64,000 nt of DNA from Benincasa hispida (GCF_009727055.1 NC_052353.1:62358388-62422387); one strand, 5' to 3'. Counted from the first letter of the stretch, positions 36,895-49,482 are shown. Notes: a model not told the origin generated them from the letters alone. Made by a program: numbers and translations.

Positions 36895-39800
36895 ATGACA
36901 AATCACCTAGCTATTCCTCAGCCTACCTTTCCAGGCATCATTAACAATGGTAACATCACATATCCACCTTTGAACCAGCTACTAAACCAGGTGACATCCA
37001 TTAAGATGGATAGGTCCAACTTTCTCCTCTGGCAAAACCTAGAATGGCCAATACTTAGAAGCTATCGTCTGAAAGGCTTCCTTACCGGAGAAAACACCTG
37101 CCCAAGTCGATTTATTGTAAGACATGCGAATGAAAACTCAGGAGAAAGCTCCAGTGCTGATCTAACCCCTGCAACATCAGTAGGAGCTGAGCTGCAGCCT
37201 AATCCAGCCTATGAAGCATGGATAGTAGTCGACCAACTACTATTGAGTTGGCTCTACAACTCTATAACCCAAGAAATTACTACTCAAGTAATGAGACACC
37301 AAACATCAAGAGAACTGTAGGAAGACGTCAAAGAGCTGGTTGGAGTTCAATCTAGAGCTGAAACGGATTATCTGAAGAGAATATTCCAACAAACCCGCAA
37401 GGCAGCCCTGAAGATGAGTGAGTATTTAATTGTGATGAAGAAATATGCTGATAGTCTTGCTCTTGCAGGTTCATCAGTGACTCTTTCTGATCTTATATCT
37501 TAAGTGTTGGCTGGCCTAGATGAGGAGTACAATCCGGTCGTGGTGGCAGTGCAAACCAAGGACACAACTAAGTGGTCTGACCTCTAATCTGATCTACTAT
37601 CATATGAAAAGAGACTCGAGTATCAGCTTGCTATTAAGTCCGGTGTTATTGGTATGAAAAACAGGTCCATCTCTCTAAACTCTCAATCAGTAAATGTGGT
37701 ACAGAATAGCCCCAACACTCCACCAAACTCCCATCGAAACTTCTATGGATACAACCAATCGTCAAATTACAGAGGTGGAGGAGGAAGAAATAGAGGTCGT
37801 GGTCGATGGAATAGTGCTTCTACAACCAGGCCTACCTGTCAAACTTGTGGAAAATTAGGCCATACTGCTGATATATGTTACTTTCGATACGACAAAGAGT
37901 TCGATAATCCAAAACAGACTCATACTCGAGCAGAATCCACTCAACTTCCTTCAAATAGAAACCAAGAACAGTCTTCCTCAGCCTAAGTTGCTCACTCAAC
38001 AGCTGCCTCACCTGAAACAATAGCTGACCCCAACTGGTATGTTGACAGTGGCCTCAACTCATGTAACCAGTAGTCCAAACTTCCTTCAATCCTCCTCCAA
38101 CTACACAGGTAATGACCGAGTTGTTGTTGGTAATGACACTCCTCTTAGCATATCTCAATCAGGACACTCAAACTTACATACTAAGAATGGCAGTTTGTCC
38201 CTGTTAAACATACTTTATGTACCTGCAATCACCAAAAACTTAGTCAGTGTTTCCAAGTTAGCAAATGATAATAATGTTGTGGTTGAATTTCATGCTGATT
38301 CTTGTGTGGTCAAGGACAAGGACTCGGGGATGGCACTTCTGACCAGCCGGCTTAAAGATGGACTCTACCTCTTGGATAATGTCAACCAGCTGATAAATAA
38401 AGCACCCTCCATATCAGATCCTCAGGTGCTCGTTTGACAGATTGGTCCAACCAGTTCTCTTCATCTGTTGCTCTTACAATCAATACCACCATCTCCAAAC
38501 TACTCCTCCATAGACGTTTAGGCCATCCATTCTCTAAAATTTTGTTTAAACTTATTAGTGGATGTAATTTGAAAAATGTTGTCAATGAAAAGTTTTTTTG
38601 TGAAGCATGTCAATTTAGAAAGTCACATAATCTACCGTTTAATGACTCTTTGTCTCGTGCCAAACAACCCTTTGCGTTAGTTCATACTGATCTCTGGGGA
38701 CCAGCCTCAATTCTATCTGCATATGGCTATAGATATTATGTCCTTTTTGTGGATGACTTCAGCAGGTTCACTTGGCTTTATCCCCTAAAACAAAAGAGTG
38801 ACACATTAATGGTCTTTCAGAATTTTCAAGCCCTTGTCCGAACACAGTTTAACAGAACCATTGGCATCTTACAAATGGATGGAGGAGGAGAATACCAACC
38901 TGTTATTCAATTGTGTACACAGTTGGGAATCTGTATCAGATTGTCCTGCCCCTACACATCAGCTCAAAATGGTCGTGCTGAGCGCAAACATAGGTACATT
39001 GTTGAGACTGGTTTAACACTCCTTGCTCAAGCTAGGATGCCCCTACATCTATGGTGGTATGCCTTTCAAACCGTTGTGCTTCTTATTAATGGTTTTCCTT
39101 CCTCTATTCTTTAGGACATCAGCCCAGTGGAAGCATTACTTGGAAAGAAATTGGATCTGCTATCGTTCAAAGTATTTGGATGTGCCTGCTACCCTCATTT
39201 ACGGCCCTATCAGTCCCACAAGTTTGCTTTTCACAGTAGAAAGTGTGTATATCTTGGTCCCTCACCTATGCACAAAGGGTATCGATGTCTCACTGATGAT
39301 GATAAACTCATTATCTCACGACATGTAGTGTTCAATGAAGAGGAGTTTCCCTTTCACACAGGTTTTCCCCATAACCAACCTTCCAACCCTCCCACTTCAG
39401 TTTCTCCAATCACCATTTGGTTCCCTTAACCATCAGTCCACTTACCCTCATCATGTCCAACACCAGCTGACTATTCTCCTCAACCTTCTCATGACCTTCA
39501 CAATCAATCAGACTCTCCTACAAACTCAACCCCACAAAATCCTTCTCCACAACCCTCCCTCCAATCTCAACCAATCACTGCCCATTCATTACTAGGCACT
39601 CACCCCATGGTTACTCGGGGAAAAGCAGGCATTTTCAAGCCTAAAGTCTGGTCTGCACAACTTGCTACTGATCTCACCAAAACTGAACCAACCACTGTCT
39701 CTCAAGCTCTATTTGCTCCACAGTGGAAACAAGCAATGCAAAAAGAGATCACAACCCTGCAGTGTACCAACACTTGAACATTAGTCCCTCCTACTTCTGC

Positions 39801-41368
39801 TACTACTATAGTTGGCTGAAAATGGGTGTATAGGCTCAAACGAGATGCACAGGGATCAGTTCAAACGTACAAAGCCCGTCTTGTTGCAAAAGGCTTCCAT
39901 CAGCATCCAGACTTTGACTATTTTGACATATTCAGCCCTATTGTCAAGCCCTCCACCATCAGAATTATCCTCACACTTGTAGTCTCCCATCAGTGGCCAC
40001 TTCGTCAAATAGACTTCAACAATGCCTTTCTCAATGGCACACTCAAAGAAACTGTCTACATGTCTCAGCCCCCTAGTTTTGAAAGTGCCACTAACCCTCA
40101 ATATGTCTGCAAGCTCAATAGAGCTTTGAAAGTGCCACTAACCCTCAATATGTCTGCAAGCTCAATAGAGCTATTTATGGCCTTAAACAAGCCCTTAGAG
40201 CTTGGAATGATGAGCTCAAAAGCTTCCTCTGTCGCACTGGCTTCAAAGTAAGTTCTCTTAATACATCCCTCTACTATATGCGAACTCCATCATTTGTCAT
40301 CATGCTTCTTGTCTATGTGGATGACCTCATACTTACAGGTAGCAATCCAGCTCATATTGATCACCTTGTGACCATCTTTCATAATCAATTTTCCCTTAAA
40401 GATCTTGGCACACTTAGCAAATTCCTAGGCATTCAAATCTATTACACACCAACCGGTCTTCACCTCCATCGAGCTCAATACATTACTGACCTCTTAGCCA
40501 AGCTCAACCTTCAACATGTCAAACTTTGTCCAACATCTACTGCCCCTGGAGCTCTATTGTCAATAAATATGGGCACACCTCTTCCTGACCCTTTCCTTTA
40601 TCGAAGCACAGTTGGTGCTCTCCAATATTTAACCAATACCCTCCGGGAATAGCTTACATTGTTAATAAGTTAAGTCAATTCCTCAAAGCTCCAATTGATA
40701 TGCACTGGTCAGCTGTCAAAAGAGTGCTTCGTTATCTAGCTGGAACAACACACCTTGGTTTAACAATTCAATCAGACCCACATCTTACCATTTCAGCTTA
40801 TTCTGATGCGGATTGGGCCTCGAGCCTTGATGATAGGAAGTCCACAGCTGCATACTGTCCTTATCTTGGTTCCACCCTCATATCTTGGTCCTCCAAGAAA
40901 CAAGCAATGGTGGCATGCTCTAGCACAGATTCAGAATACCGAGCCTTAGCTCATGCTGTCACTGAAGTCATTTGGGTTCGCAACCTACTCAATGAAATAG
41001 GTTTCTCTCCAACCGACATTCCTGTCCTCTGGTGTGACAATATGGGAGCAGGTGTGTTGGCTGCTAATCCAGTGTTCCATGCTCGAACTAAACACATCGA
41101 AATTGATGTGCACTTCATTCGAGATCTTGTCCTTACTGATCAACTTCACGTCCGGTATGTTCCCATCAAAGAACAGCTTTCTGATTGCCTCACCAAAGCT
41201 TTTCCAATTCAAACCTTCTCCTACTTGAGAAGCAAACTCGACCTAACTCAGTTAAGCTCTCGCTTGAGGGGGGATGACAAGGATACCACCTCAGCATCTT
41301 CAGCACAAGAAGGGGTCCAGCATGGAGCCACCGTGGCCTCTCTCTCTCCTAAATGGTTTATGGTATAA
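36895..41368 (+). pseudogene. gag-pol polyprotein of copia element 1, inactivated
   Basis: Domains in order: UBN2-type gag (from ATG 36895), zinc knuckle CX2CX4HX4C (about 37840-37880), protease with DSG (about 38043), GAG-pre-integrase LGHP block (about 38518), integrase core (about 38660-39080), RT with YVDD (40314-40325), and RNase H ending at about 41210. In-frame stops occur at 37318, 37501, 37585 and 37984 in gag, and at 39112 and 39427 in pol. A frameshift falls at the protease DSG motif, and a 47-bp tandem duplication disrupts RT. The element therefore cannot encode a working polyprotein. The last frame runs into the 3' LTR. Confidence 0.9.
40081..40171 (+). repeat. 47-bp tandem duplication in the RT region
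   Basis: The unit begins GAAAGTGCCACTAACC and ends AATAGAGCTTT. The first copy is 40081-40127, and the second starts at 40128 and is intact to 40171. Since 47 is not a multiple of three, it shifts the frame upstream of the YVDD catalytic motif. Confidence 0.95.
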
Positions 41369-41651
41369 CCAACAATTGTTTGACAAGCTGCAGACAAGCA
41401 AAATGACAGAAGTGGTTATTTTGGTGATTCCCTTTATTTTGTCGTTTCTGATATCCAAATTGGTGTATATATTCTTTATTCATTCTGTAAAGAATATCAT
41501 AAGAAGTGTTGAAGAAAACACTCAAAAATTAAATACAAAACAAGGAGGAAGAAGAGTCTTTACCTTCCTCGTGAAAGCATCAGGTCTGCTGCCATCTTTT
41601 TCAGACTGACATCTACCTTCTTCTTCTTCTTAATTCAGTAAAAGTCTGACT
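41275..41651 (+). repeat. 3' LTR of copia element 1
   Basis: 377 bp, same termini as the 5' LTR (TGACAAGG...GTCTGACT). It follows the polypurine tract directly. Confidence 0.9.
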
Positions 41652-41656
41652 TATAT

Positions 41657-43060
41657 AACATTTTGAAATTTAGGAATAAAATAAAAGTTAAATAAAAAAG
41701 TATAAAATTTCAAAATCCAATTCAAAATTCAAAAAGACCATAAAAAGATACTTTTTTTCTCAAATTTTTTCTTCTTGTTTGGGTGTTGTAAGATATGTAA
41801 GGTTAAAAACATAAGGCTCGGTCATCAATAAAGAGGTATCTCTATAGCTTGATTTGGTGGTTTAAAAAAGAACATATAGTTATAGCCTGATTTAGTTGAC
41901 ACTTTTGGTGTACAATTTCGGAAAATTAATTTGTTTTTTTATAAACAAAACAAAAATACGTCACCAAAAATGTGTGTAAATAGGAACATATGCAAAATTT
42001 TCAAATTAATTATTATAATATGGACATAATTCCAGCTAATACGAAGAATTGTGTGCTGAGAGAAAATATCCCGCATTTTAAATTTTGAATTAAAAAAATT
42101 CACTTAAATCTTGAAGAATAAATAATTAATTGTACTCGTCAAACTTGATGACGTTGACACATTTCAATCTATAAATTTTTATACAATTTGGTCATCAGTA
42201 TATATTTTAAATAAGCCATCCCTAACTACAGAATTAAACAAAAATAAAACATTTGAACATAAATTAAAAAATTAGCACATACAAAATTAGTGTTGCTTAA
42301 TTATTTATAAAACCCCTTAAATTTAGTATGAGCAAATAACTCAATACTAATTGGTACTCATTTTTCTAAAGTCTGAAGACTTGAATTTTTGTACCAATAT
42401 TTAAGAACACTCAAATTTAGTACAAATCGGGTGAAAATTAAAGTAGAATTGAAGCGTATGACATATTTTAGGGTTTAGTTTTGAAAAATGGAAAAACCAA
42501 CAAATAATAAGATTTATGGCAATTCACATAACATGTACATAACCACAAAATTTTAAATTCCTGTTTTACCCCTGTCTAGTTCGTAGCTTTTGTTATTGAT
42601 GAAATTACAAATACATGGTAAGTGTAGAATCATAAACAATGACAGGATTCTATATATAGGATAATTGCTGATACGTTAATTCTCTACTTTCCCTATCGAT
42701 TCATTTGAAAAACTAAAAATAATCGTCTTCCTCAAAATAACTATCATTCCTGATTTTTCTTGTCATACCTTTCCTAGATTACCCTCTCGTGAAGAGATGT
42801 GAAGACAACAGTTGTCAATCTTTCCATGACAACTACTGCCAACATACTTCTGTGAACCTGTGTCCTTCCTACCTATTCAGTTACCTGATTAGCAGTTTAT
42901 AATTTTTTAAAACTTAACACATAATCTCAACAATAGCTCCAAGCACACAAGTTACTATCAACTTTAACATACTTAGCAATTTTAGAAAAAACGAAACTTA
43001 CTACATCTGTCCAACATAAACTCTACCCTGTTCCCATGGCATGAACATAAATGATAGATT
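41657..43060. other. Intergenic, AT-rich
   Basis: The first about 40 bp look like the right arm of the inverted-repeat element split by copia element 1. After that I see only AT-rich sequence without a recognisable gene or repeat structure. Confidence 0.4.
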
Positions 43061-45304
43061 AACAAAATATGATGAGCCACCTAAGCTTCAAACTTTATGA
43101 GGGTTTGGGAAGTGACCGACTGGCGGAACTGCTAGGCCTCGAGACGTTGACCGCTACTTTCGGAGGAAAACATTAAAAAGAGTGAGCTGGAAAGCCTAGT
43201 GAGTGACTTTTTTTTTTTTTTTTTTTAAAAAAAAGCATGCTTCCATAACTCATAGTATAAAATACTTAATAATAAAACATTCTCATCAACGTACCATGGT
43301 TCAGAAATAACAGTTAAGAAATAAAGAAAATATAACATGAAAACCCTGGTTTAAAACTCATCAACATCTCCTGTAAAATTCTTCTACTCCCTTGCTTGAG
43401 CATGCGGGAGAACCCTTTTGCTCAATCCCTACTAACCTTAGTTGAGAGAGAGCCCTTTTGCTCGATCTTATCAACATAGATAACATAAGTCTTACGTGCA
43501 TGTAGAACTGAATAGGATCCTACTTACCTTACCATACCTTCGGTAGCAAGGATCATCATATAACTGGGTTCCTTACCATACCTTTGATACCAAAACTTAG
43601 AAGTGGATTTTCATACCATCACACATGTTAACATTATTAAATAGTATGCTTTCAAACTTACAGAAATCAATGGATAACTCATTTAAATGCTAAGTCATGG
43701 CATGAAAACTCAAGTAAAATGCATGGAGATTTCATATAAAAATTGTCTTTAGAAACATCAATCATGCTTTAGACTCAATTTTTATTGCTAAAAGCATGTG
43801 TTGAACATTGAAGTAAGAGCAACTATGCATTGAACATTCATAAGTAAAACACTTAGAAAATATTTTGAAAACTAGTCACTTACCGTCTTTGGATTACTTC
43901 CTTAAAGGATTGTAAGCCTCCCCTATATATGTCTGCCTATGAGAATAACAAGAGCATTTGGTTAATGCGTTAAATTGCTCTCGAGCTTAACTTACTATTC
44001 AAGTTAACATATGTTGAGCCTTAAATCTAATTCGACACATCACTTTAATCCATTTCTACTCGATGAATCCTTAGTACCTTGGTACTTAACGCATTACCAC
44101 ACTTAGCCAAGTTTTACCTTGCGACTAGCTGGTGCGTGCAGAGCGCCAAAATACTCTTGGGCATCAAAACGTGCTGGCTACGCTTATGTGACGAACGCTC
44201 GCCCGCACTTAGCGTCTGCTGGCTAGCTACTTGCTTATGCATGGGTTGCAGCTGTCTGGTTGTTCATCCAACTAAAATTTTATATTTCACATCCAGCTTG
44301 AATAATTTAAATTTCAAACTTAATCTCATTAAATTTTCTTTTAAGAACTTATTCCTAAACGTCTTAACTAGCTTATCATAGAATCTCAACCTCTGATTCT
44401 TCCTTACGAGCTTGTAACTTATCAAGTTTTATAACTCATTTGCATGACCTTAGATTCTTGAACAATTGAAGAAATTCTTCAATCTTCAGCTCAATTCTAA
44501 GGATGTTTTTCCTCTGGTAGCCCTGTTTCAACTTATTCAACATCCAAGCTTTAAGTTGGTAGAAATTCTCCTTCCTTAGCTCGAGTAGAATGCTCAAACC
44601 AAGCACCTTAATTCAATTTTTTTTATATATATATATTAAGGCTGCATGGTCATAAAGCTTTCTCAAAGTGACAGCTGGTGCACTAATCCATCTTTAGGGC
44701 CTCTAAGCATGTTACTTAGCCCACTAATCAGGTGATTAAGCTGAATGCTCAAGTCTTCTATCAATGCTCAGGTTTGTATCCCATCTTGTTTTTCATTTCA
44801 GCCAACGCATACCCTGGCTAACGCCACATTCCTTGCTCACGCATCACTAACCAACACATATGCTGGTTTTACACTTAGACACTCGTGCTTAGGCCTGCTA
44901 CTCATAACCGCCTCCCTTAACTACTAATACATCTCATCGTCTACCATGCGTTCACCTAGATAGAGTTAATTGCCCGCATACTATCCATCCTACAGCCTTT
45001 GCTGGCCTTTAAAGGCCCTTGATGCATACTTCTGTTATACTTGATCAATTTTCCACCTTTAGGTTCTTGAGCCCATAAACGCCCATGCGTTCCTCACTTA
45101 TCTTAGTTTTCCAAAAATGGTTAAGTGTTGGCTACCCTTTGCTACCCGAGAGCATATATTCCTAACACTTAGAAGATTTTCCTCCTCTTAAACATTACAA
45201 ACGCATCATTCATTAAAATATACTTAGCTTACTTTTGCATTAATGTTAATACACATCTTCAACACATAATTAATAACTAGTAAAAACAAGTTCAGGGGCT
45301 TACA
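43060..45304 (-). mobile_element. LTR-like repeat DNA, no coding region
   Basis: Read on the minus strand, the right edge begins TGTAAGCCCCTGAAC, like an LTR 5' end. The interior is rich in GCGTT/AACGC words and differs in composition from its neighbours. A GC-rich patch at 43100-43200 (GACCGACTGGCGGAACTG) has the look of gypsy-type LTR or leader sequence. There is no gag or pol similarity. It could be a long solo LTR or a non-autonomous element; the left border is uncertain. Confidence 0.35.
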
Positions 45305-46310
45305 TTCATCACGTATTAACGTTTCAGTGCAGATTTTATTATTAATTTAGATTCTGTTTAACCACTTTTCAAATTAATCTCACTTGAATTAAATATACAA
45401 ATTTTTCTACCAAATTTATATTTTAAATATCCATATAATATCAAGTTTCATTTATTTAATCAAAATTTAAATTTATTCAAATGTTTGAATTGTTTTTCAT
45501 TATTTTATACCTATTCTTAATAAATTAATTGAACATATTTTCATATTTTTGAAGGTTTAAATTGTTTTGTATATGTTATTAGATTCATTTGAACATATTT
45601 CGTATTTAGTCATTATCTTAGTTGATTTGGATAATACCTAAGTTGCCCTTAGTTGATTAGTATGTCTGGTATATTAAATACAATGTAAGTGTAAAGCTTT
45701 ATTAATAACTAAGATATAAATACCGTGTAAGTTGATTAATAACTAGGATATAATTACAATGTAATTGGAGAGCTTGATTAATAACCAATTTAATCATATT
45801 CTAATCTAACGGATCCAATTTTAAAACTGAAAATGAGCATCATTTCATAATTTTCGCCCTCTTTTGGAATTTGAATTTAATTTAATATTCAAATTAGATT
45901 TTGATAACTACTTCACAAATTGATTTAAAATAAACCAATATCTTCCTTATTTTTCTGTCTGTGGATTCAAATTAGCTATCTATTTTGATTTGATTTAACC
46001 ACTCTTCAAAAATATTTAGAGTTAATCAACCTTTAATTTGTTTATCACCATTTTGGTTTTAATTTATATTATATCTTTAAATTTTACATTATTTTATTCA
46101 TTTTTTTATTATTTTAGATTCAAATTAAAAATTTTATCTTGATTAGGATTTTATTTAAAAATATTTGTAATATATAGTAGCATAAGAGAAAAAATCTAAA
46201 AATATATTACATCTTTAAAATATTTGCAAATATGGATGAGTTGACTAGTCAATCTTTGAACTTTTTTTAATTTCCAATTTCGCCCTCCCTTGTCTTACCT
46301 TGTTGTACAC
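45305..46310. other. Intergenic, very AT-rich
   Basis: I see nothing coding. Diverged AT-rich blocks resemble parts of 48300-48600, suggesting related repeat DNA on both sides of the palindrome array. Confidence 0.35.
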
Positions 46311-46735
46311 CTTATTTTCTTTCTCTTCTTCGATTTTTGCTACTTTCCTCCATTTTTTCATTTTATTTTCTTTCTCAGGTTTTGATTCTTCCTTTTTTTT
46401 ATTATTTTTATTTTCTTTCTTCAGTTCTTGCTTATTCCTTTTCTTATTTTTATTTTCTTTCCTTTCTCCGATTTTTACTTCTTCTCTTATCTTTTTTTAT
46501 TCTTTTCTTTTCTTTTCTTTCTCCGAGCTTTTGCTTCTTCCCTTTCTTCTTCCCTTTCTTTTTCTTTTTCTTTTTTTAGTTTTTCTTTCATTTGTCCTTT
46601 ATTTTGCTTCTTTTTTTTTCTATTTAATTTTCTTTCCTTTTTTCAGTTCCTGCTTTTTCTCTTTCTCTTATTTTAAAAATTTTTCTTTCCTTTATTTCAA
46701 TTTTTTCTTCTTCCCCTTCTTTTTCACAAGAATTA
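46311..46735. repeat. Polypyrimidine tract (plus strand)
   Basis: About 425 bp composed almost only of T and C on the plus strand, built from TTTTC, CTTCTT and TTTCTTTC words. Long open frames here are artefacts of low complexity (Phe/Ser/Leu only). Confidence 0.9.
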
Positions 46736-46854
46736 TGAGGCTGAGATCCGTACACAAGACTTGAAAGTACTCAATTTATAAGTGACTTAACACCAACAAG
46801 TCAATCATCAAGTTTGATTATTATAACAAATAATAAATATAAATTGCAAATAAA

Positions 46855-47890
46855 AGTCTATCAGTAATAGCCACTAATATTTTCTATCATTGATAGCTTA
46901 ATCTCTGATTATATTTTCGTAGTTAATAGCCAGTTATAGAAATCTATCATTGATAGCCAACTTAGTAAATTTAATTAATAAAGTTGAATCTCGAACTAAA
47001 ATGTAAGTGGAATGCCTAGAAGTTATCACTAATAGCATGTTTATCAGTGGTAGAAGTTATCAACGAAAAGAAAAGGGACTAATAAATGTTTGGGAAAGAC
47101 AAGAAGAGGCAAAAAGGTGTTCAGTAGCTATGATTGATAGAAGCTACTACTAATAGCATGTTACTAGTGATAAAGCTAATACTAATAGCATGTTATCAAT
47201 GATAGAAGCTACCCGATAGTACGTTATCGATGATAGAAGCTATCACTGATAGCATGATATTGGTGATAGAGAACTATCACTGATAGCATGATATCAGTGA
47301 TCATTGATAGCATCTTAATAGTGATGTTATCAGTGAAAGAAGCTATCACTAATAACCACAATATGAGTGATGTTAATGATATCGGTGATAAAACTTAGGC
47401 GATATCTATATATCAAGTTTCTTTCAAAGGTGATAACCAGATATAGAAGTGTATCATTGATAGCATTAATTGTTAATATTTCAAGGTTGATTCTAATAGA
47501 TGAAAGTCCATCAGTGATAATGACTGATAGCTGCTATCAGTGATAGTCATGATAAAAGATTATTAGTGATAAACACTATGGTAATCAAAGTTGTTGGTCT
47601 TCTTTCAAAGTGGATCACTATTTGTAAATCTATCATTGATAGCCACTGATAGCTTTAAGTAGTAGTATTTGAACGTTGATTCCAATTGACGAAAGTGAAT
47701 CAATGATAGCTACTAATAATTGATAGCAAATTAAAAGCTAATATTTCAAGATTGTATTAATTTTTCTAAAATTGAAAGCTATCGCTGATAGCAACTATCA
47801 TCGATGGAAATTGATAGAAGCTATCAGCGATAGCAGCTGATAACAGCTATCAACGGTTATCACTGATAGCTGCTATCAGTGATAGCTTTT
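46855..47890. repeat. Array of short palindromes (CTATCA-N-TGATAG family)
   Basis: More than twenty diverged copies of a 13-15 bp dyad of the form GCTATCA(C/G/T)TGATAGC are strung over about 1 kb with irregular spacers. The array is densest at 47790-47890, where two dyads fuse into a perfect 27-bp palindrome (47858-47884, 13-bp arms around one base). It has no coding content, so it is a satellite-like or transposon-derived repeat. Confidence 0.85.
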
Positions 47891-49040
47891 AATTTGAGAA
47901 AACCGGGAATAAGCGAACAAAATGGTAGCTAGACATGGGTTTTTTAGTCTTTTACCATTTTTTGATCTATATATGCAATTATTTTATCCTTATACTACAT
48001 ATTCTATTATTTTGGGCTTGAATTCTATTTATACAACTAGCCATTTATTTAATATTTTATACATATTATTATATAACAAACTGTATATTTCATTTAAATT
48101 TGATCATTTTTGGTATTTTTTTAATCACATTTTATTCATTATCATCTTATTATATTATTATACCCTTAATTTGTCTTTTTTATAAGTATTCACTTTTGCA
48201 ATCTTGGTGTTTTTGCTATGCCTCTACAACGATTAGACCTTTTCGTATGTTTTGTGGTTGATGGAGTTATAAATACGGTGTAATTGTTTAAGCTTGAAAA
48301 TAGAATTATGAATATAATGTAATTGTAAATAAACAAACTCCCTCCCTAATTTTTCTCCCCCAATTATATTTAAATTTATATTTTATTATCAAATTAGATT
48401 TTATCTTACTACTTATCGAATTAATCACAATAAACAAAAATTTCTTGATTTTTCTATCCAATTTATATTTGAATTTATCTTTTATTATCAAATTGATTTT
48501 ATTCAACTAACTTTCGATTTGTTTAAATGTTTATTACAAATTCAATTGTATCTAAATATTTTTTCAATATTTTATACATATTGTTATCAAATTAATTTGA
48601 TCATTTTTTTTTTCATATTTTCGATGTTTTCAGTTTTTCATATAGAAACACGTAAAAATGACTCGTTGTACTTAAAAAGAAACATATAAATGGGACTTAA
48701 ATTTTAAATGTTTGAAACATGTACGTATATATATATATATATATATATTGTTCAATTTAATAATAATAATAATAATAATAATAATATCATCATCATTACT
48801 ATTGCTAAAATAAGATAATAAAAAATCCTAAATCTCATCTTCTTCATCTTCTTCACTTAGTTGCCCAAAATCTGTTTTTCTCCTTCTCAATCTCTGGTCT
48901 CCGATAGTTGATTCAACAACCATTTCTTGAATTCCACTGTCTTGGCTAGCTTTTGAAGACCACCCTCGCTAGGTTGCCGACCTTTCATTTGCACACATGT
49001 TTCCTACTTTTATTACTAGCTTGAACATCATTTTCAACCA
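47891..49040. other. Intergenic, AT-rich, with microsatellites
   Basis: It contains a (TA)n run near 48725-48749 and a (TAA)n run near 48759-48785. The stretch 48830-49040 is less AT-rich; on the minus strand it carries an open acidic tail-like frame (48838-48966), which may be a gene fragment but is unrecognised. Confidence 0.4.
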
Positions 49041-49198
49041 TGATGATTTGGGAGAACATCGTGTTCAACAATGACGTTTTGGGATTGATAGTGTTTAAAG
49101 TTGGCTTTCAAGATCCTATGAGCAAAATGGTCACATGGAATGAAGACGATGAAACTCCTTACAACTGGTTTGCTATCAAACTTATTTGTAATAGTTAC
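49041..49198 (+). pseudogene. Fragment of an IRK-like LRR receptor kinase N-terminal domain
   Basis: The frame from ATG 49041 reads through NNDVLGLIVFK, QDPMSKMVTWNEDDETP and YNWFA. This is the LRRNT-2 segment (DVLGLIVFKA...DPxxKLxSWNEDDxTPCxW) that opens the ectodomain of IRK/PXC2-type LRR-RLKs. The usual cysteine after TP is tyrosine (Y in YNW), one sign of decay. The frame is cut by copia element 2 at its target site (49194-49198), and no LRRs or kinase domain follow on the far side at 54846. It is a gene fragment, not a functional receptor. Family assignment is from memory of the motif. Confidence 0.75.
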
Positions 49199-49482
49199 TG
49201 TTAGAGCAGAAAATAGAAATGGAAAAGGGAAAGCAAAGGTGGAAGAAGAAGGAGGTGAGTCACCACCATTCTGTTAAGAATTGGTTTGCTCTCCACCTAT
49301 CATATTGTGCCATGTGTAATATTCTTATTCCTTATATTATTATTATTTTGTAACAATATTAAGGCAAGATGTGTATAAAGTAAATAGGGCTGTAGGTATT
49401 CATTATTCATTCAATACAAGAAAAAACAAAAAGTAGAAGTCCAAAGGACTAAGAAAATTCCTAAAACTCTTCATCTTAAACT
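49199..49482 (+). repeat. 5' LTR of copia element 2
   Basis: 284 bp, begins TGTTAGAGCAG and ends CATCTTAAACT, directly abutting the primer-binding site. Confidence 0.9.

Larger units (their letters stand above)
36461..41651 (+). mobile_element. Ty1/copia LTR retrotransposon, complete but decayed (element 1)
   Basis: It is bounded by direct LTRs (36461-36835 and 41275-41651) and by a 5-bp target-site duplication TATAT (36456-36460 and 41652-41656). A primer-binding site GGTATCAGAGC follows the 5' LTR at 36837, and a purine tract GAGGGGGGA (41266-41274) precedes the 3' LTR. The order gag, protease, integrase, RT, RNase H defines copia. By eye about 24 differences separate the LTRs, roughly 94% identity, so the insertion is not recent. 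It is plus-stranded and most similar in memory to RE1/Retrofit-type (Ale) elements. Confidence 0.95.

Noticed and set aside
46300..46764. A 154-residue open frame of mainly Phe, Ser and Leu
   Set aside because: It is a translation of the polypyrimidine tract. All frames are open there because TTC, TCT and CTT are never stops.
46855..47890. CRISPR-like array or engineered tetO array
   Set aside because: The units are irregularly spaced, diverged palindromes without unique spacers of constant length, and the flanks are plant DNA. Neither a CRISPR array nor a vector insert fits.
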